This document shows positions 16,861 to 25,897 of a DNA stretch of 63,043 bases, in pieces (position 1 is the first letter of the stretch; each line of letters begins with the position of its first letter). The notes under the pieces are model-generated. The model did no database searches. It saw only the letters and a program-made list of their open reading frames with translations, and was not told where the DNA came from. This DNA comes from Oscillospiraceae bacterium (GTDB lineage Bacteria > Bacillota > Clostridia > Oscillospirales > Oscillospiraceae). Position numbers and translations under genes: made by a program. The stretch lies in contig JAGARK010000030.1 of NCBI GenBank assembly GCA_017622295.1, positions 1 through 63,043 on the forward strand. Reading direction: 5' to 3'.

Positions 16861-17358
16861 ATGTTTGAAACTGGTCAATGGGTATTATACGGCGTACACG
16901 GTGTGTGCCGGGTCATCGGCACGGAGAAGCAGCTGGTCAATCGCAAGAGAACGGAATATCTGGTCCTGGAGCCGCTGTCCCGGAATGAATCCCGGTTTTA
17001 TCTGCCCACCGGCAACCCCACGGCAATGGCTAAGCTGAAAGCGGTGCTCTCTGCCGGGGAACTGCAGGCACTGCTCTCATCTGACGAAATACGGGAAAAT
17101 GTCTGGATTGCCGATGAGAATCAGCGCAAGCAGACCTATCGGGAACTGATCAGCAGCGGTGATCGGGTGATGCTGCTGAAGATGGTCACCACCCTTTACG
17201 TATACCGGGAGGCCCAGGCTGCTGCGGGACGGAAATTCCACCTGTGTGATGACAATTTCCTCCGGGACGCGGAGAAGCTGCTCTCTTCGGAGATCGCTCT
17301 GGTTCTGGATAAGACCCCGGAAGAAGCCCGGGCTTACTTACAGGAACAGCTGAAATAA
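16861..17358 (+). CDS. CarD/CdnL-family transcription regulator
   Basis: 165 aa. The N-terminal Tudor-like RNA-polymerase interaction domain begins FETGQWVLYGVHGVCRV, matching the CarD/CdnL/TRCF family, in which the protein binds the RNA polymerase beta subunit and stabilises open complexes. The rest is a helical DNA-binding domain. The ATG at 16861 has GGAGGAG six bases upstream; a TTG two codons earlier is the alternative. It is a single-gene unit between two terminators. In related Clostridia such proteins are housekeeping regulators; targets cannot be predicted. Confidence 0.88.
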   Translation: MFETGQWVLYGVHGVCRVIGTEKQLVNRKRTEYLVLEPLSRNESRFYLPTGNPTAMAKLKAVLSAGELQALLSSDEIRENVWIADENQRKQTYRELISSGDRVMLLKMVTTLYVYREAQAAAGRKFHLCDDNFLRDAEKLLSSEIALVLDKTPEEARAYLQEQLK

Positions 17359-17366
17359 GGAACAAA

Positions 17367-17398
17367 AAACATCCACCGGCTTTTGCCGGTGGATGTTT
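17367..17398. terminator. Bidirectional intrinsic terminator
   Basis: Perfect 14-bp stem AAACATCCACCGGC / GCCGGTGGATGTTT with loop TTTT, between the CarD-like gene and the convergent transglutaminase-like gene. Confidence 0.9.
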
Positions 17399-17403
17399 CT
17401 GTT

Positions 17404-18780
17404 TTATACCTGCTCGCAAAGAAGGGTTTCCTTGGAACGGATAAAGGCGCTATAAGGAAGTGCATGGGTATCTGTTTCCATTTCACCGACCTGGTTGTCA
17501 CAGGGATCACTCCGCCAGTGGACCTTTGGCACGGTGAAGTTGCCCGCAAAGGCGCTGTTGGCAACCATCCGGTAGGGGTCCAGATTGCCGAAGTAGAAGC
17601 GTCTGCGCTCCTCGTTCTTGTTCCGGTGGGCGGAAATGCCGTAGGAGGTATCTGCGAACAGCCAACCGTAAGGCTCAACGTAGAAGCGGATCCAGTCGTG
17701 AGCGCCGCAGAAGCTGGGCTCAGCCGTTAAGCCGCTCTGCCACTGGGCGGGGATGCCAGCGCATCGGCAAAGGGTCAAAAACAGCAGTGCGAACACGCCG
17801 CAGTCACCGGTATGATTCCGGGCACAGGCGTCGGCAATGTTATCCAGCACGAAATAGGAGGGCATGAAGGTGTAGTTCATGTTCAAGGTAATGAAGTCAT
17901 AAAAAGCCCGTGCCTTTTCCAGCGGATCAGAGATCCCTTCGGTCAGTTCCGCCGCCAGCTGGCGGATATAGGGGGTAAAGACGATGTGGGGAGCTTCCTC
18001 TTCGGTGCAGAAGTCGCAGTGGGCGTCAATACCGGGTCTTGCGGCAGTATCATGATAAACTGCGGTGTGCAGGTAGGAGTACTCTACGACAAATTCGTGG
18101 TTTTCTGCCATGTGCTCTTCCCAACAGATGGTGCGCTGGGGTGCATCCTCGGGAGCGATCATGCCGCTTTCGGGGAAGACCTTTTCAATTCGGATATCCC
18201 GCTGCTGCTCGCAGGCGGAGGGGATGGGCAGGTGGGCCCGGATAAACATGCCGGAGGTGAAGCATTCGTCCTTGACCTGCATGGAGGCCCGGATGCGGAT
18301 CCGGTTGGTCATGGAGCCTTTTTCCTTCATCACGCCGATGGCGTGATCCAGCAGCGGAATGCCGCCCACGGCGCTTTCCACACCGGGGAGTGCTACACCT
18401 GCCCGCTGGGCAAAGCCGGCATAGGCCTTGCAGAGGCTGGAATAGAAGCGGTTGAAGATCCGCATTTCGCCATTGACATAAATCCAGCGGATCCGGCGAC
18501 CATCCACCAAATCGTCAAATTCGGCTTCGGTGAAATCGGGGATATCCTGCCGGATGATGGCAATGGCTTCGTCACGGGTGTAGGGGAATTCCTCCGGCAG
18601 ACGCAGGATCATTTCCCGGTGCACCGTCAGACAATTACGCATGGCCTGGGGCAGATCGGGCTCACCCAGACGCCGGTCGATGAGGCGAATGGCGCCTTCA
18701 AAATCGCCGTGGAGCTTTCTGCGCAGGATATCGTCGGGAAGTCCCACATTCTGAAATCGGAGTGTATCATTGATATTCAT
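17404..18780 (-). CDS. Transglutaminase-like (papain-fold) protein
   Basis: 458 aa, no signal peptide, so probably cytoplasmic. The C-terminal half holds the transglutaminase-core triad: Cys327 in GDCGVFALLF, His361 in GAHDWIRFYV and Asp377 in FADTSYG. In prokaryotes this fold usually gives proteases or peptidases acting on peptides rather than cross-linking enzymes. The N-terminal 250 residues are a beta-rich module with no clear family. It is separated from the upstream DUF819 gene by a terminator but has AAGGAG before the ATG. Being beside a dipeptidase, epimerase and transporter, a role in peptide breakdown is plausible. Confidence 0.87.
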   Translation of the reverse strand: MNINDTLRFQNVGLPDDILRRKLHGDFEGAIRLIDRRLGEPDLPQAMRNCLTVHREMILRLPEEFPYTRDEAIAIIRQDIPDFTEAEFDDLVDGRRIRWIYVNGEMRIFNRFYSSLCKAYAGFAQRAGVALPGVESAVGGIPLLDHAIGVMKEKGSMTNRIRIRASMQVKDECFTSGMFIRAHLPIPSACEQQRDIRIEKVFPESGMIAPEDAPQRTICWEEHMAENHEFVVEYSYLHTAVYHDTAARPGIDAHCDFCTEEEAPHIVFTPYIRQLAAELTEGISDPLEKARAFYDFITLNMNYTFMPSYFVLDNIADACARNHTGDCGVFALLFLTLCRCAGIPAQWQSGLTAEPSFCGAHDWIRFYVEPYGWLFADTSYGISAHRNKNEERRRFYFGNLDPYRMVANSAFAGNFTVPKVHWRSDPCDNQVGEMETDTHALPYSAFIRSKETLLCEQV

Positions 18781-18803
18781 AGACTAGTCTCCTTATAAAA
18801 ATT

Positions 18804-18826
18804 CTCCCGCCCCAAATGGGCGGGAG
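18804..18826 (-). terminator. Intrinsic terminator after the DUF819 transporter gene
   Basis: Minus-strand stem CTCCCGCCC / GGGCGGGAG (9 bp) followed by AATTTTTA. Confidence 0.85.
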
Positions 18827-18839
18827 AGGCATTTGTGGT

Positions 18840-20069
18840 TTAGCCGAAGATGCCGACCATCCACTGCAGGATAGCGCCCATACCAATGCCAAAGAAGTTG
18901 CCGATGGCAGCGCCCAGAACGCCCATCAGAACGCCGATACCGGCGAAGTTGGGGTTATAAGCGGTGGCAACGATGGGAGCGGAAGCGGAACCACCGATAT
19001 TGGCCAGAGAAGCGGTGGACACCATGCACAGATCCCACTTGAAGACCTTGGACAGAACGAACATCAGGACAACGTGGATAGCCAGAATCACGAAGCCGTA
19101 AACAACCCACATGGGAGCGGTGATCAGGTCAACCAGGCTTGCACGGGATGCCAGCATGGAAACGACCAGATACAGGTAGACACTGGACATTTCCTCGACG
19201 CCAGCCATCTTGCCCATGGGGGTCATGGCGCAAATCAGGCCCAGGATGGTGATCAGGATGGTGGTGACGGTGGAAGCACCGAACATATCCAGACCGATGT
19301 TAACCAGCCAGCCGTTCATGATGCCGCCCAGCCACTGGCAGACAGCGGAAACCAGCAGGGAAATGCCGAACAGGAAGATCCAGTCAGCAGCACCGGCCTG
19401 CTTCTTGGTGCCGGCGACTTCTGCGTTGGCAGCCTCAGCGACGGCGTCCAGCTTGGAGGTGTCAGCCTTGCACATAGCATTCCACTTGGGTGCGAACTTG
19501 ACAGCCAGCAGCAGCAGAGCGATCCAGATGGAGTAGCAGACGGTATCCAGAGCCAGAGCGGCACCGTATGCACCGTAATCCATGTATTCCTCGAAGACGA
19601 CTTCCATAGCAGCCATGTTGCCGGAGCCTCCGACCCAGGAGGCGTACAGGGCAGCAACAGCAGCCCAGGTGGTCTCGCCGCCGCCCATGGAATTCATAAA
19701 CAGGGGATAAGCAGCGATGGTGCCGATTGCCAGGGTGATGGAGCAGCCCAGGAAGATGGCGATCATCCGGCCGCCCAGCTTGCTGAGCTTACGGAAGTCG
19801 CAGCGCAGCAGCATGACGAAGATCATGGCGTACAGCAGATTGTTCTTGAAAGAGGAATAGGTGCTCTTGACAGCGTCGGACTCATAGATACCCAGAGTGC
19901 ACAGGATCATGTGCAGGACGTAGATCCAGACCAGGGGAGGAACGATGTCGAAGATCTTCCACTTGGTGGTTCTCTGCAGGAACATCAGACCGCCGGCAAC
20001 GAACATCAGCAGAGCGATGTAGGTCAGGCCGTTGGCGATGACGAGAGAACCGTTTTCGATAGCAAACAT
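18840..20069 (-). CDS. DUF819 family integral membrane protein (putative transporter)
   Basis: 409 aa with about ten membrane segments. The family resembles glutamate/keto-acid type carriers; conserved features here include GSGNMAAMEVVFEEY, TPMGKMAGVEEMSS and ASLANIGGSASAPIVATAYN. The ATG at 20069 has AAGGAG upstream; the extra N-terminal residues of the longer frame are polar and lack a ribosome site. DUF819 genes are often found next to dipeptide epimerases, as here, which supports transport of a peptidoglycan-derived dipeptide or its product (inference from context). Confidence 0.85.
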   Translation of the reverse strand: MFAIENGSLVIANGLTYIALLMFVAGGLMFLQRTTKWKIFDIVPPLVWIYVLHMILCTLGIYESDAVKSTYSSFKNNLLYAMIFVMLLRCDFRKLSKLGGRMIAIFLGCSITLAIGTIAAYPLFMNSMGGGETTWAAVAALYASWVGGSGNMAAMEVVFEEYMDYGAYGAALALDTVCYSIWIALLLLAVKFAPKWNAMCKADTSKLDAVAEAANAEVAGTKKQAGAADWIFLFGISLLVSAVCQWLGGIMNGWLVNIGLDMFGASTVTTILITILGLICAMTPMGKMAGVEEMSSVYLYLVVSMLASRASLVDLITAPMWVVYGFVILAIHVVLMFVLSKVFKWDLCMVSTASLANIGGSASAPIVATAYNPNFAGIGVLMGVLGAAIGNFFGIGMGAILQWMVGIFG

Positions 20070-20226
20070 ATGGTTTTCTCCTTTTCTTCCCAGCTGCCTC
20101 GGAAAGTATTTTTTCCAAAGCATCCGGTTATTTTCTTACCTGCTCGGATTTATGTAAGTGTGGAAACATTTCTGGCCGTGTATTTCAGCACACTTCGGAA
20201 ATCCAATGGTAAAATTTACAAAACCG

Positions 20227-21324
20227 TTAGTCGATGTAAACCAGACGGCCGGGTTCCAAACCCTTGATACCCAGGCCGGGCTCGTCGGAAACGGTAATGA
20301 TCTTCTCATTGAACACGGCACCGCCGATGATGGGGTCCTCGCTGCACAGCACGGGGCCGTCCAGGTCCACCTTGGTGATGATGTTCTTTGCGCAGGCCAG
20401 ATGGACAGCGGCGTTGACTGCGATCTTGGCCTCCAGCATGCAGCCGATCATGCACTCCACGCCGAATACTTCAGCGGCAGAGGCAATTTTCAGGGCGTTG
20501 TACAGACCGCCGCACTTCATCAGCTTGATGTTGATCAGATCGGCGGCGCCCATCTTCATGATGGTCATGGCGTCCTCGGGGGAGAAGACAGATTCGTCAG
20601 CCAGAACGGGCACATAGCTGCGCTCGGTGACGTACTTCAGACCCTCGAAGTCGTGAGCCTTGACGGGCTGTTCCACCAGCTCGATATCCAGACCCTGGTC
20701 CTGCATGGAGTTCAGGATCTTGACAGCCTGCTTGGGAGTCCAGGCCTGGTTGGCATCGATGCGGATGGTAATGTCGTTGCCCACGGCCTTGCGGACTGCG
20801 CTCAGACGGGCAACGTCCAGCTCGGGGCTGACGCCGACCTTCATCTTCAGGCAGTCATAGCCGCGATCGAGTGCCTCCAGGGCATCCCGGACCATGACCT
20901 CGGGGTCGTTGACGGAGATGGTGATGTCGGTGACGATCTGCTTCCTGGCGCCGCCCATCAGTTTGTAAACGGGGATGTTGTACAGCTGGCCGTACAGATC
21001 CCACAGAGCCATGTCAACAGCGGCCTTGGCGCTGGTGTTGTGGACGATGCACTTCTGCACGGTCTGGCACAGGGTTTCAAATTCATCAACGTCCTTGCCG
21101 ATGATGTTCTTGGCGATGTGATCCCGGATGGCACCGATGATGGCACCGGTGGTATCGCCGGTGATGACACCGGTGGGAGGTGCTTCGCCGTAGCCGACTG
21201 CGCCGGTGTCGGTGTGGATCTCAACTACAACGTCCTCGACGGAGTTGACAGTTCTCAGAGCGGTCTTGAAGGGATGAATCAGGGGGACGGAAATCCGGCC
21301 GATGCGTACTTCGGTAATCTTCAT
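20227..21324 (-). CDS. Dipeptide epimerase (L-Ala-D/L-Glu type, enolase superfamily)
   Basis: 365 aa. Muconate-lactonising subgroup signatures are complete: the KMK lysine motif in CLKMKVG, metal ligands in DANQAW, VEQP and ADES, and the second lysine in NIKLMKCGG. These enzymes epimerise the second residue of dipeptides such as L-Ala-D-Glu from murein. The gene is 20 bases downstream of a PepV-like dipeptidase and upstream of a DUF819 transporter, matching a murein-peptide salvage unit. Exact dipeptide specificity cannot be read from sequence. Confidence 0.92.
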   Translation of the reverse strand: MKITEVRIGRISVPLIHPFKTALRTVNSVEDVVVEIHTDTGAVGYGEAPPTGVITGDTTGAIIGAIRDHIAKNIIGKDVDEFETLCQTVQKCIVHNTSAKAAVDMALWDLYGQLYNIPVYKLMGGARKQIVTDITISVNDPEVMVRDALEALDRGYDCLKMKVGVSPELDVARLSAVRKAVGNDITIRIDANQAWTPKQAVKILNSMQDQGLDIELVEQPVKAHDFEGLKYVTERSYVPVLADESVFSPEDAMTIMKMGAADLINIKLMKCGGLYNALKIASAAEVFGVECMIGCMLEAKIAVNAAVHLACAKNIITKVDLDGPVLCSEDPIIGGAVFNEKIITVSDEPGLGIKGLEPGRLVYID

Positions 21325-21344
21325 AGCTAGTTCCTTCTTTCGGA

Positions 21345-22715
21345 TTATTTTGCAAGCTCATACATGGCCGCAGCAATGATCTGAGCGTTTTTCACGAGGC
21401 TTTCGATGGAGATATACTCATCGGGCTTGTGTTCCCGGATCTCATCACCGGGGAAGATGGGGCCGAAGGCCAGCAGATTGGAGATGGCCTTGGCGTAGGT
21501 ACCGCCGCCGATGGACTTGGGGGAGCCTTCCAGGCCGGTCTGCTCGGTGTAGACCTTCATCAGGGAGGACACCAGCTGGGAGTCGGCGGGGATATAGAGC
21601 TTTGCCTTGTGGACTTCGGAGTCCAGAGTGAAGCCTGCCTGCCTGAATGCCTCGTTGAAGGCGGGGCCGCAGTCTTCGTAAGAATAGGTGACGGGATAGC
21701 GATAGTTGATCTTCAGGGAGAAGGTCTCGCCGTTTCCTTCGATGGTGCCCCAGTTCAGGGACAGCTCACCGGAGACGTCATCGTGCAGGTAGATGCCTGC
21801 GGAAGCACCGTCGGTCTCCATGCCCAGCTTTTGGGCCAGGAAGTGGATGGCGTCTGCCAGCTCACCCTCCAGGGGCAGATTGTCCAGGGCTATCACCAGG
21901 CGGCCGATGGCATTCTCGCCGAGGCCGGGGGTGGAGCCGTGGGCGCTGACGCCGAAGGCTTCGGCCTTGAAGCCGCCGGGGATCAGGCTGAATTTCATGC
22001 TGGGAGCATAGAGCTGACTCATACGCACAGCAAGCTCCTCGTCGCATTCAAAACGGGCGCAGGCGTAGGAGGGGACTACATTGGGGGCGGAGCCGCCCTG
22101 GATCTGCACCAGCTTTACAGGGCCGGTCTGCTTGTAGCTCTTGGAGAAGGTGGCGTTGATAATACCCTTTTCACCGTTGATCACGGGATACTCACCGTCG
22201 GGAGTAAAGCCCATGACGGGGATCTCACCGCCCTGAGCCAGATAGTACTTGACGTCAGCGGAGCCGGTTTCCTCGTTACAGCCCAGCAGCACACGGATTC
22301 TGCGCTTGATGGGAAGACCGGAATCTCTGACAGCGGCCAATGCATACAGCGCCGCGATGGAGGGACCCTTGTCGTCAGTGGTGCCGCGGCCCCAAATCTT
22401 GCCGTCAATGATCTCTGCACCGTAGGGATCGACGGTCCAGCCGTCACCGGCGGGGACCACATCCAGATGGCCCAGAACCGCGACCATTTCTTCACCCTCG
22501 CCGTATTCGCACCAGCCCATGTGGCCGTCCACATTGGTGGTTTTGAAGCCCAGCCTTTCGGCGGTGGCAAGGGCGTGATCCAGGCTGCGGCGTACGTCAG
22601 CACCGTAGGGAGCGCCGGACTCGGCAGGACCCTGGACACTGGGAATCCGCAGATTCTGCTGAAGCGCTTCGATCATGGCGTCTTTATGGAACAGAACAGC
22701 ATCATTCAGATTCAT
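21345..22715 (-). CDS. pepV: M20 family dipeptidase (PepV-like)
   Basis: 456 aa zinc-dependent peptidase. Metal ligands are seen in VLGHLDVVPAGDGW (His and Asp), WGRGTTDDKGP (bridging Asp), GCNEETGSAD (catalytic and metal Glu), GFTPDGEYP and a C-terminal HKPDEY. The insert between metal blocks (about 190-320) is the PepV lid. PepV cleaves a wide range of dipeptides. It heads an operon with the dipeptide epimerase and is preceded by a consensus promoter, which suggests strong expression. Confidence 0.92.
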   Translation of the reverse strand: MNLNDAVLFHKDAMIEALQQNLRIPSVQGPAESGAPYGADVRRSLDHALATAERLGFKTTNVDGHMGWCEYGEGEEMVAVLGHLDVVPAGDGWTVDPYGAEIIDGKIWGRGTTDDKGPSIAALYALAAVRDSGLPIKRRIRVLLGCNEETGSADVKYYLAQGGEIPVMGFTPDGEYPVINGEKGIINATFSKSYKQTGPVKLVQIQGGSAPNVVPSYACARFECDEELAVRMSQLYAPSMKFSLIPGGFKAEAFGVSAHGSTPGLGENAIGRLVIALDNLPLEGELADAIHFLAQKLGMETDGASAGIYLHDDVSGELSLNWGTIEGNGETFSLKINYRYPVTYSYEDCGPAFNEAFRQAGFTLDSEVHKAKLYIPADSQLVSSLMKVYTEQTGLEGSPKSIGGGTYAKAISNLLAFGPIFPGDEIREHKPDEYISIESLVKNAQIIAAAMYELAK

Positions 22716-22754
22716 GATTATCCTCCAGTTTTGTTATTGGCGAGATTTCCCTTC

Positions 22755-22783
22755 ATTATATAAAAATACCTGCTTTTTGTCAA
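22755..22783 (-). promoter_or_regulatory. Consensus promoter of the pepV operon
   Basis: Minus-strand TTGACA (22778-22783) and TATAAT (22755-22760) with a 17-base spacer: both hexamers match the sigma-A consensus exactly. Confidence 0.9.
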
Positions 22784-22832
22784 TATAAAATCAACAAAAA
22801 ATGAACATTTGAAGCCATAAAAATGCAAAAAT

Positions 22833-22860
22833 CGCCTGATGTTGACAAGAACATCAGGCG
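22833..22860 (-). terminator. Intrinsic terminator of the HAD-cutC unit
   Basis: Stem CGCCTGATGTT / AACATCAGGCG (11 bp) followed on the minus strand by ATTTTTGCATTTTT. Confidence 0.85.
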
Positions 22861-22893
22861 AAAATGAATGATTCTAAAAGAATTATTGCAAAA

Positions 22894-23649
22894 TTAAGAA
22901 TTGGCCTCCAGAACAGCCTTCGCATCCCGGATTGCATTCGCGCAGGTCTGCTGAATGTGCCATTCATCCAGGCCTGGAATACCCATGGGAACATCGTTCC
23001 GGCGGAAGAGCATCCCGCTTTCCAGCTCGATCTTACCGCTCATGTGGAAGGCAGTTGCTTCGGGGTGCTTGTTCAGGATGGATGCAATGACCGATGCCTT
23101 GACGCCTGCGCCGATGAGGATCTCGGGGCCGCCCACTTCGTGCCGCAGCTGCAGCAGGGTTCCGATGGCCTCAATACCTGCTATGCAGTTGGCAGCGGCG
23201 CCGCTGGTCAGCACAGTGTCGATGCCCACAGCGGCGGCGTCCAGATAGGTCTTCACGGGATCCCGGGAGACGTCGATGCAGCGGTGCAGGGTCAGCCCGG
23301 AGTTTCCGGCAGCGGTAATCAGGGGCTTCAGGGCGTCCATGTCCAGTTTGCCGTCAGGCGTCAGGCATCCGATGACGAAGCCGTCAGCCCCGGCGGATTT
23401 CAGTTCTTCAATCTGGCGGGCCATCAGGTCGATCTCCTCCGGAGAATAGAGAAAATCTCCTGCCCGGGGCCGCATCAGGCAGCGGATGGGGATGCCGCTT
23501 TCCCTGCGGATCTGCCGCAGCAGCTGGGTATAGGGCGTCAGGCCGCCCAGAGCCAGAGCAGAGCAGAGCTCCAGCCGGTCCGCGCCGCCAGCGATGGCGG
23601 CTCTGGCGGAGGCCAGGGAGTCCACGCAAACTTCCAGTAAACGGGCCAT
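22894..23649 (-). CDS. cutC: CutC family protein
   Basis: 251 aa TIM-barrel protein. Starts with the family beginning LLEVCVDSLASARAAIAGGADRLE (shown in parts: LEVCVDS; GGADRLELCS) and contains GGLTPY, RPRAGDFLYS and the SGAA block. CutC was linked to copper tolerance in E. coli, but that role is disputed and its reaction is unknown. The ATG at 23649 has AAGGAGG five bases upstream. It lies 10 bases after the HAD phosphatase gene, in one transcription unit. Confidence 0.92.
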   Translation of the reverse strand: MARLLEVCVDSLASARAAIAGGADRLELCSALALGGLTPYTQLLRQIRRESGIPIRCLMRPRAGDFLYSPEEIDLMARQIEELKSAGADGFVIGCLTPDGKLDMDALKPLITAAGNSGLTLHRCIDVSRDPVKTYLDAAAVGIDTVLTSGAAANCIAGIEAIGTLLQLRHEVGGPEILIGAGVKASVIASILNKHPEATAFHMSGKIELESGMLFRRNDVPMGIPGLDEWHIQQTCANAIRDAKAVLEANS

Positions 23650-23659
23650 GGAAACCTCC

Positions 23660-24298
23660 TTATTCATTCAGCAGTCCGAACAGCTCCTGGGAGGTGTCTG
23701 CAATGGCGGCAGCTCCCGCGGCGGTCATATCCTCGGTCTTGCCGTAGCCCCAGGATACGCCGATGGTGGGGATGCCATGGGCCTTTGCACCGATGACGTC
23801 AAAGGCGGTGTCGCCCACCATCACGGCGTGGGCAACGTCGCCGGTTTCCTTCAGCAGGTAGGCAATGACATCCTCCTTGGTGCTGCGGGTCTCATCGGTG
23901 CTGGCGCCGCAGATCCGGTCGAAATACTGTGCAAGGTCAAAGCGGGCGAGGACCTGCTCTGCCATGAATTCGGGCTTGGAGGTGGCGACGTAGAGCTTGT
24001 GGCCCGCTGCTTTCAGGTCCCGCAGCAGTTCGGGGATGCCGGGGTAGGGGAAGTTCTCGAAAATGCCCTTGGTGGTATAGTAGCTGCGGAAAACCCGGAT
24101 ACCTTCATCACAGTCTTCCTTGCGCATGCCGAATTTCACGAAAGTGTCCCGAAGGGGAGGGCCCACGAAGACCCGCATGGTCTGCCGGTCAGGGACAGGA
24201 ATGCCGAAATGCTCCAGAGCCAGGGATGCGCTGTTGATGATGCCCTCACCGGAGTCGGTCAGGGTGCCGTCCAGGTCAAAGAGAATCGTTTTTGTCAT
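23660..24298 (-). CDS. HAD family hydrolase (phosphoglycolate phosphatase-like)
   Basis: 212 aa. Motif I FDLDGTLTDSG supplies the nucleophile and acid-base aspartates at the N-terminus; motif II is the VATSKP threonine/serine; the motif III lysine precedes EDVIAYLL; motif IV is MVGDTAFDV. A helical cap between motif I and II makes it subclass I, like phosphoglycolate phosphatases and beta-phosphoglucomutases. Substrate unknown. It is the first gene of a two-gene unit with cutC and has its own promoter. Confidence 0.9.
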   Translation of the reverse strand: MTKTILFDLDGTLTDSGEGIINSASLALEHFGIPVPDRQTMRVFVGPPLRDTFVKFGMRKEDCDEGIRVFRSYYTTKGIFENFPYPGIPELLRDLKAAGHKLYVATSKPEFMAEQVLARFDLAQYFDRICGASTDETRSTKEDVIAYLLKETGDVAHAVMVGDTAFDVIGAKAHGIPTIGVSWGYGKTEDMTAAGAAAIADTSQELFGLLNE

Positions 24299-24328
24299 GA
24301 TGGTATCATCCTTTCTGTACTTTCGACC

Positions 24329-24357
24329 ATCATATCACAGAAAAGAATTGTCTACAA
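24329..24357 (-). promoter_or_regulatory. Promoter of the HAD-cutC unit
   Basis: Minus-strand TTGTAG (24352-24357) and TATGAT (24329-24334) with a 17-base spacer. Confidence 0.6.
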
Positions 24358-24381
24358 GAAGAATCGGTTCAGCTGCCAGGA

Positions 24382-24419
24382 AAAAATCCCAACGCCCCGA
24401 ACGTGGCGTTGGGATTTTT
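24382..24419 (-). terminator. Intrinsic terminator of the AOR-alcohol dehydrogenase unit
   Basis: Perfect 15-bp stem AAAAATCCCAACGCC / GGCGTTGGGATTTTT with an 8-base loop, 22 bases after the alcohol dehydrogenase stop. Confidence 0.9.
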
Positions 24420-24441
24420 GGCATATACTTCGTGTATGGCT

Positions 24442-25656
24442 TTATTTCCGAATCGATTCAATCAATCTTCTGAAATCCTTCCGAACCCAAATCACCGGGA
24501 CAGGGTACAGCGGGTTGGCTTCCTTCTTTGCCCAGGTGATCATCTGGTCGATGTCCTTGTCCTGAACCACGTCGAACTTGTCAGGCAGACCCATTTTTTT
24601 GTTGGTTTCTTCGATCCAGCGGATGAAGGCATTGGCCTTTTCCGCCTCATTGGCGCCGCCGATGCCGCAGACGTCCGCCAGTTCTGCAAGACGCTTGTGG
24701 GCGGAGGCACCGAATTCCCGCATGACATGGGGCAGCAGCACCGCCATGGCAAGACCGTGAGCAACGCCATACAGACCGCCCAGGGTATGGCCGATGGCGT
24801 GGACATAGCCGACACAGCCACGGGTGAAGGCGCGGCCCGCGTAGAAGGCGCCCCGCTGCATATTCTGCCGGGCCTCCAAATCAGAGCCATCCTCAAAGGC
24901 TTTCAGAATATTGTCGTGGATCAGCTTGACGGCCTCTTTTGCCAGCCTGTTTTCCAGTTTGGTGTTATAGGTCTTGTTGGTATAGGCTTCCACAGCGTGG
25001 GCAAGGGCGTCCATGCCGGTGGTGGCGGTGGTGAAGGGCGGCAGGCCTACCGTCAGCTCCGGATCCAGAACAGCATATTTGGGGATCAGGAAAGGATCGT
25101 TGATGGCGGCTTTCCGGTGGGTGGCAGAGTCGGTGATGACTGCCGCAACGGTGGTCTCGGAGCCTGCACCTGCGGTGGTGGGAATCGCCACAAAAGGCGG
25201 GATGGGCCAGTGGACCTTCAGCAGGCCCTGCAGCTGGGCGACGGTTTTTCTCGGGTGAACAGCCTTGGCGGCAATGCCCTTGGCGCAGTCGATTCGGGAG
25301 CCGCCGCCAATGGCAACGATGGACTTGCAGCCGTTTTCCTTGTATGTCTTGTAGCCCAGCTCCACATCGTCGGAGGTGGGGTCTGTGGTGTCGAAGGTCT
25401 GCAGCGTGTAGCGGATCCCGCTTCGCTCAAAGCCGTCAAGCATGGGCTGTACCTGACCACGTCGAACCATGCCGGAACCGGTGACCACCAGCACATCATT
25501 GATACCCTTTTTTTTCAGAAAGGCACCCAACTCTCTGATCTTGCCGGGGCCTTCCAGATACTTGGGCATCCGGTAACCCATAAAGTAGTTGCCGATCTTC
25601 AGAACACTCTGAAAGGTGCGGCACCAAAGCACTTCCAGTTGATAAGGCATTTCCAT
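24442..25656 (-). CDS. Iron-containing alcohol dehydrogenase
   Basis: 404 aa type III NAD(P)-dependent alcohol dehydrogenase. The nucleotide-binding GGGSRIDCAKG motif and the phosphate loop PTTAGAGSETT are present; metal ligands are in the MDALAHAVEAY block and in the two histidine motifs GYVHAIGHTLGG and YGVAHG. The ATG at 25656 has AGGAGG five bases before it. It sits 10 bases after a MoaD-like gene and an AOR gene in the same unit, which suggests it works with the AOR on alcohol-aldehyde-acid conversion (inference). Confidence 0.92.
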   Translation of the reverse strand: MEMPYQLEVLWCRTFQSVLKIGNYFMGYRMPKYLEGPGKIRELGAFLKKKGINDVLVVTGSGMVRRGQVQPMLDGFERSGIRYTLQTFDTTDPTSDDVELGYKTYKENGCKSIVAIGGGSRIDCAKGIAAKAVHPRKTVAQLQGLLKVHWPIPPFVAIPTTAGAGSETTVAAVITDSATHRKAAINDPFLIPKYAVLDPELTVGLPPFTTATTGMDALAHAVEAYTNKTYNTKLENRLAKEAVKLIHDNILKAFEDGSDLEARQNMQRGAFYAGRAFTRGCVGYVHAIGHTLGGLYGVAHGLAMAVLLPHVMREFGASAHKRLAELADVCGIGGANEAEKANAFIRWIEETNKKMGLPDKFDVVQDKDIDQMITWAKKEANPLYPVPVIWVRKDFRRLIESIRK

Positions 25657-25666
25657 AAGTAACCTC

Positions 25667-25897
25667 CTATCCGCCGGCGACGGGGGACAGCAGCTGGACC
25701 ACATCGCCATCTTGTAACTTGCTTCGTTTGTTTGCAGGTTTTCCGTTGACCAGAATCACGCAGCCGTTGATGTCTTTGGGGGAGATACCCTGGGCTGTCA
25801 GATCCTGGATCACATCCTTCATTGCGGCGGCTTCCAGCCTCCGTTCTTTGATGCCGGAGTCCAGCCGAAGCAGGCCGTATAGCTTTACCGTAATCAT
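25667..25897 (-). CDS. MoaD/ThiS-family sulfur carrier associated with AOR (copy 1)
   Basis: 76 aa ubiquitin-like fold. It ends in the required Gly-Gly (SPVAGG), the site that is adenylated and thiocarboxylated in MoaD and ThiS; the preceding VQLLSP strand and GCVILVNGKPA fit the family. It overlaps the upstream AOR gene by four bases and precedes the alcohol dehydrogenase gene. Placement with AOR rather than with moaE suggests a carrier for the tungsten-pterin enzymes (inference). Confidence 0.85.
   Translation of the reverse strand: MITVKLYGLLRLDSGIKERRLEAAAMKDVIQDLTAQGISPKDINGCVILVNGKPANKRSKLQDGDVVQLLSPVAGG

Noticed and set aside
21429-22763. A 444-codon plus-strand frame opposite pepV
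   Set aside because: Antisense shadow; all metal-ligand motifs are on the minus strand.
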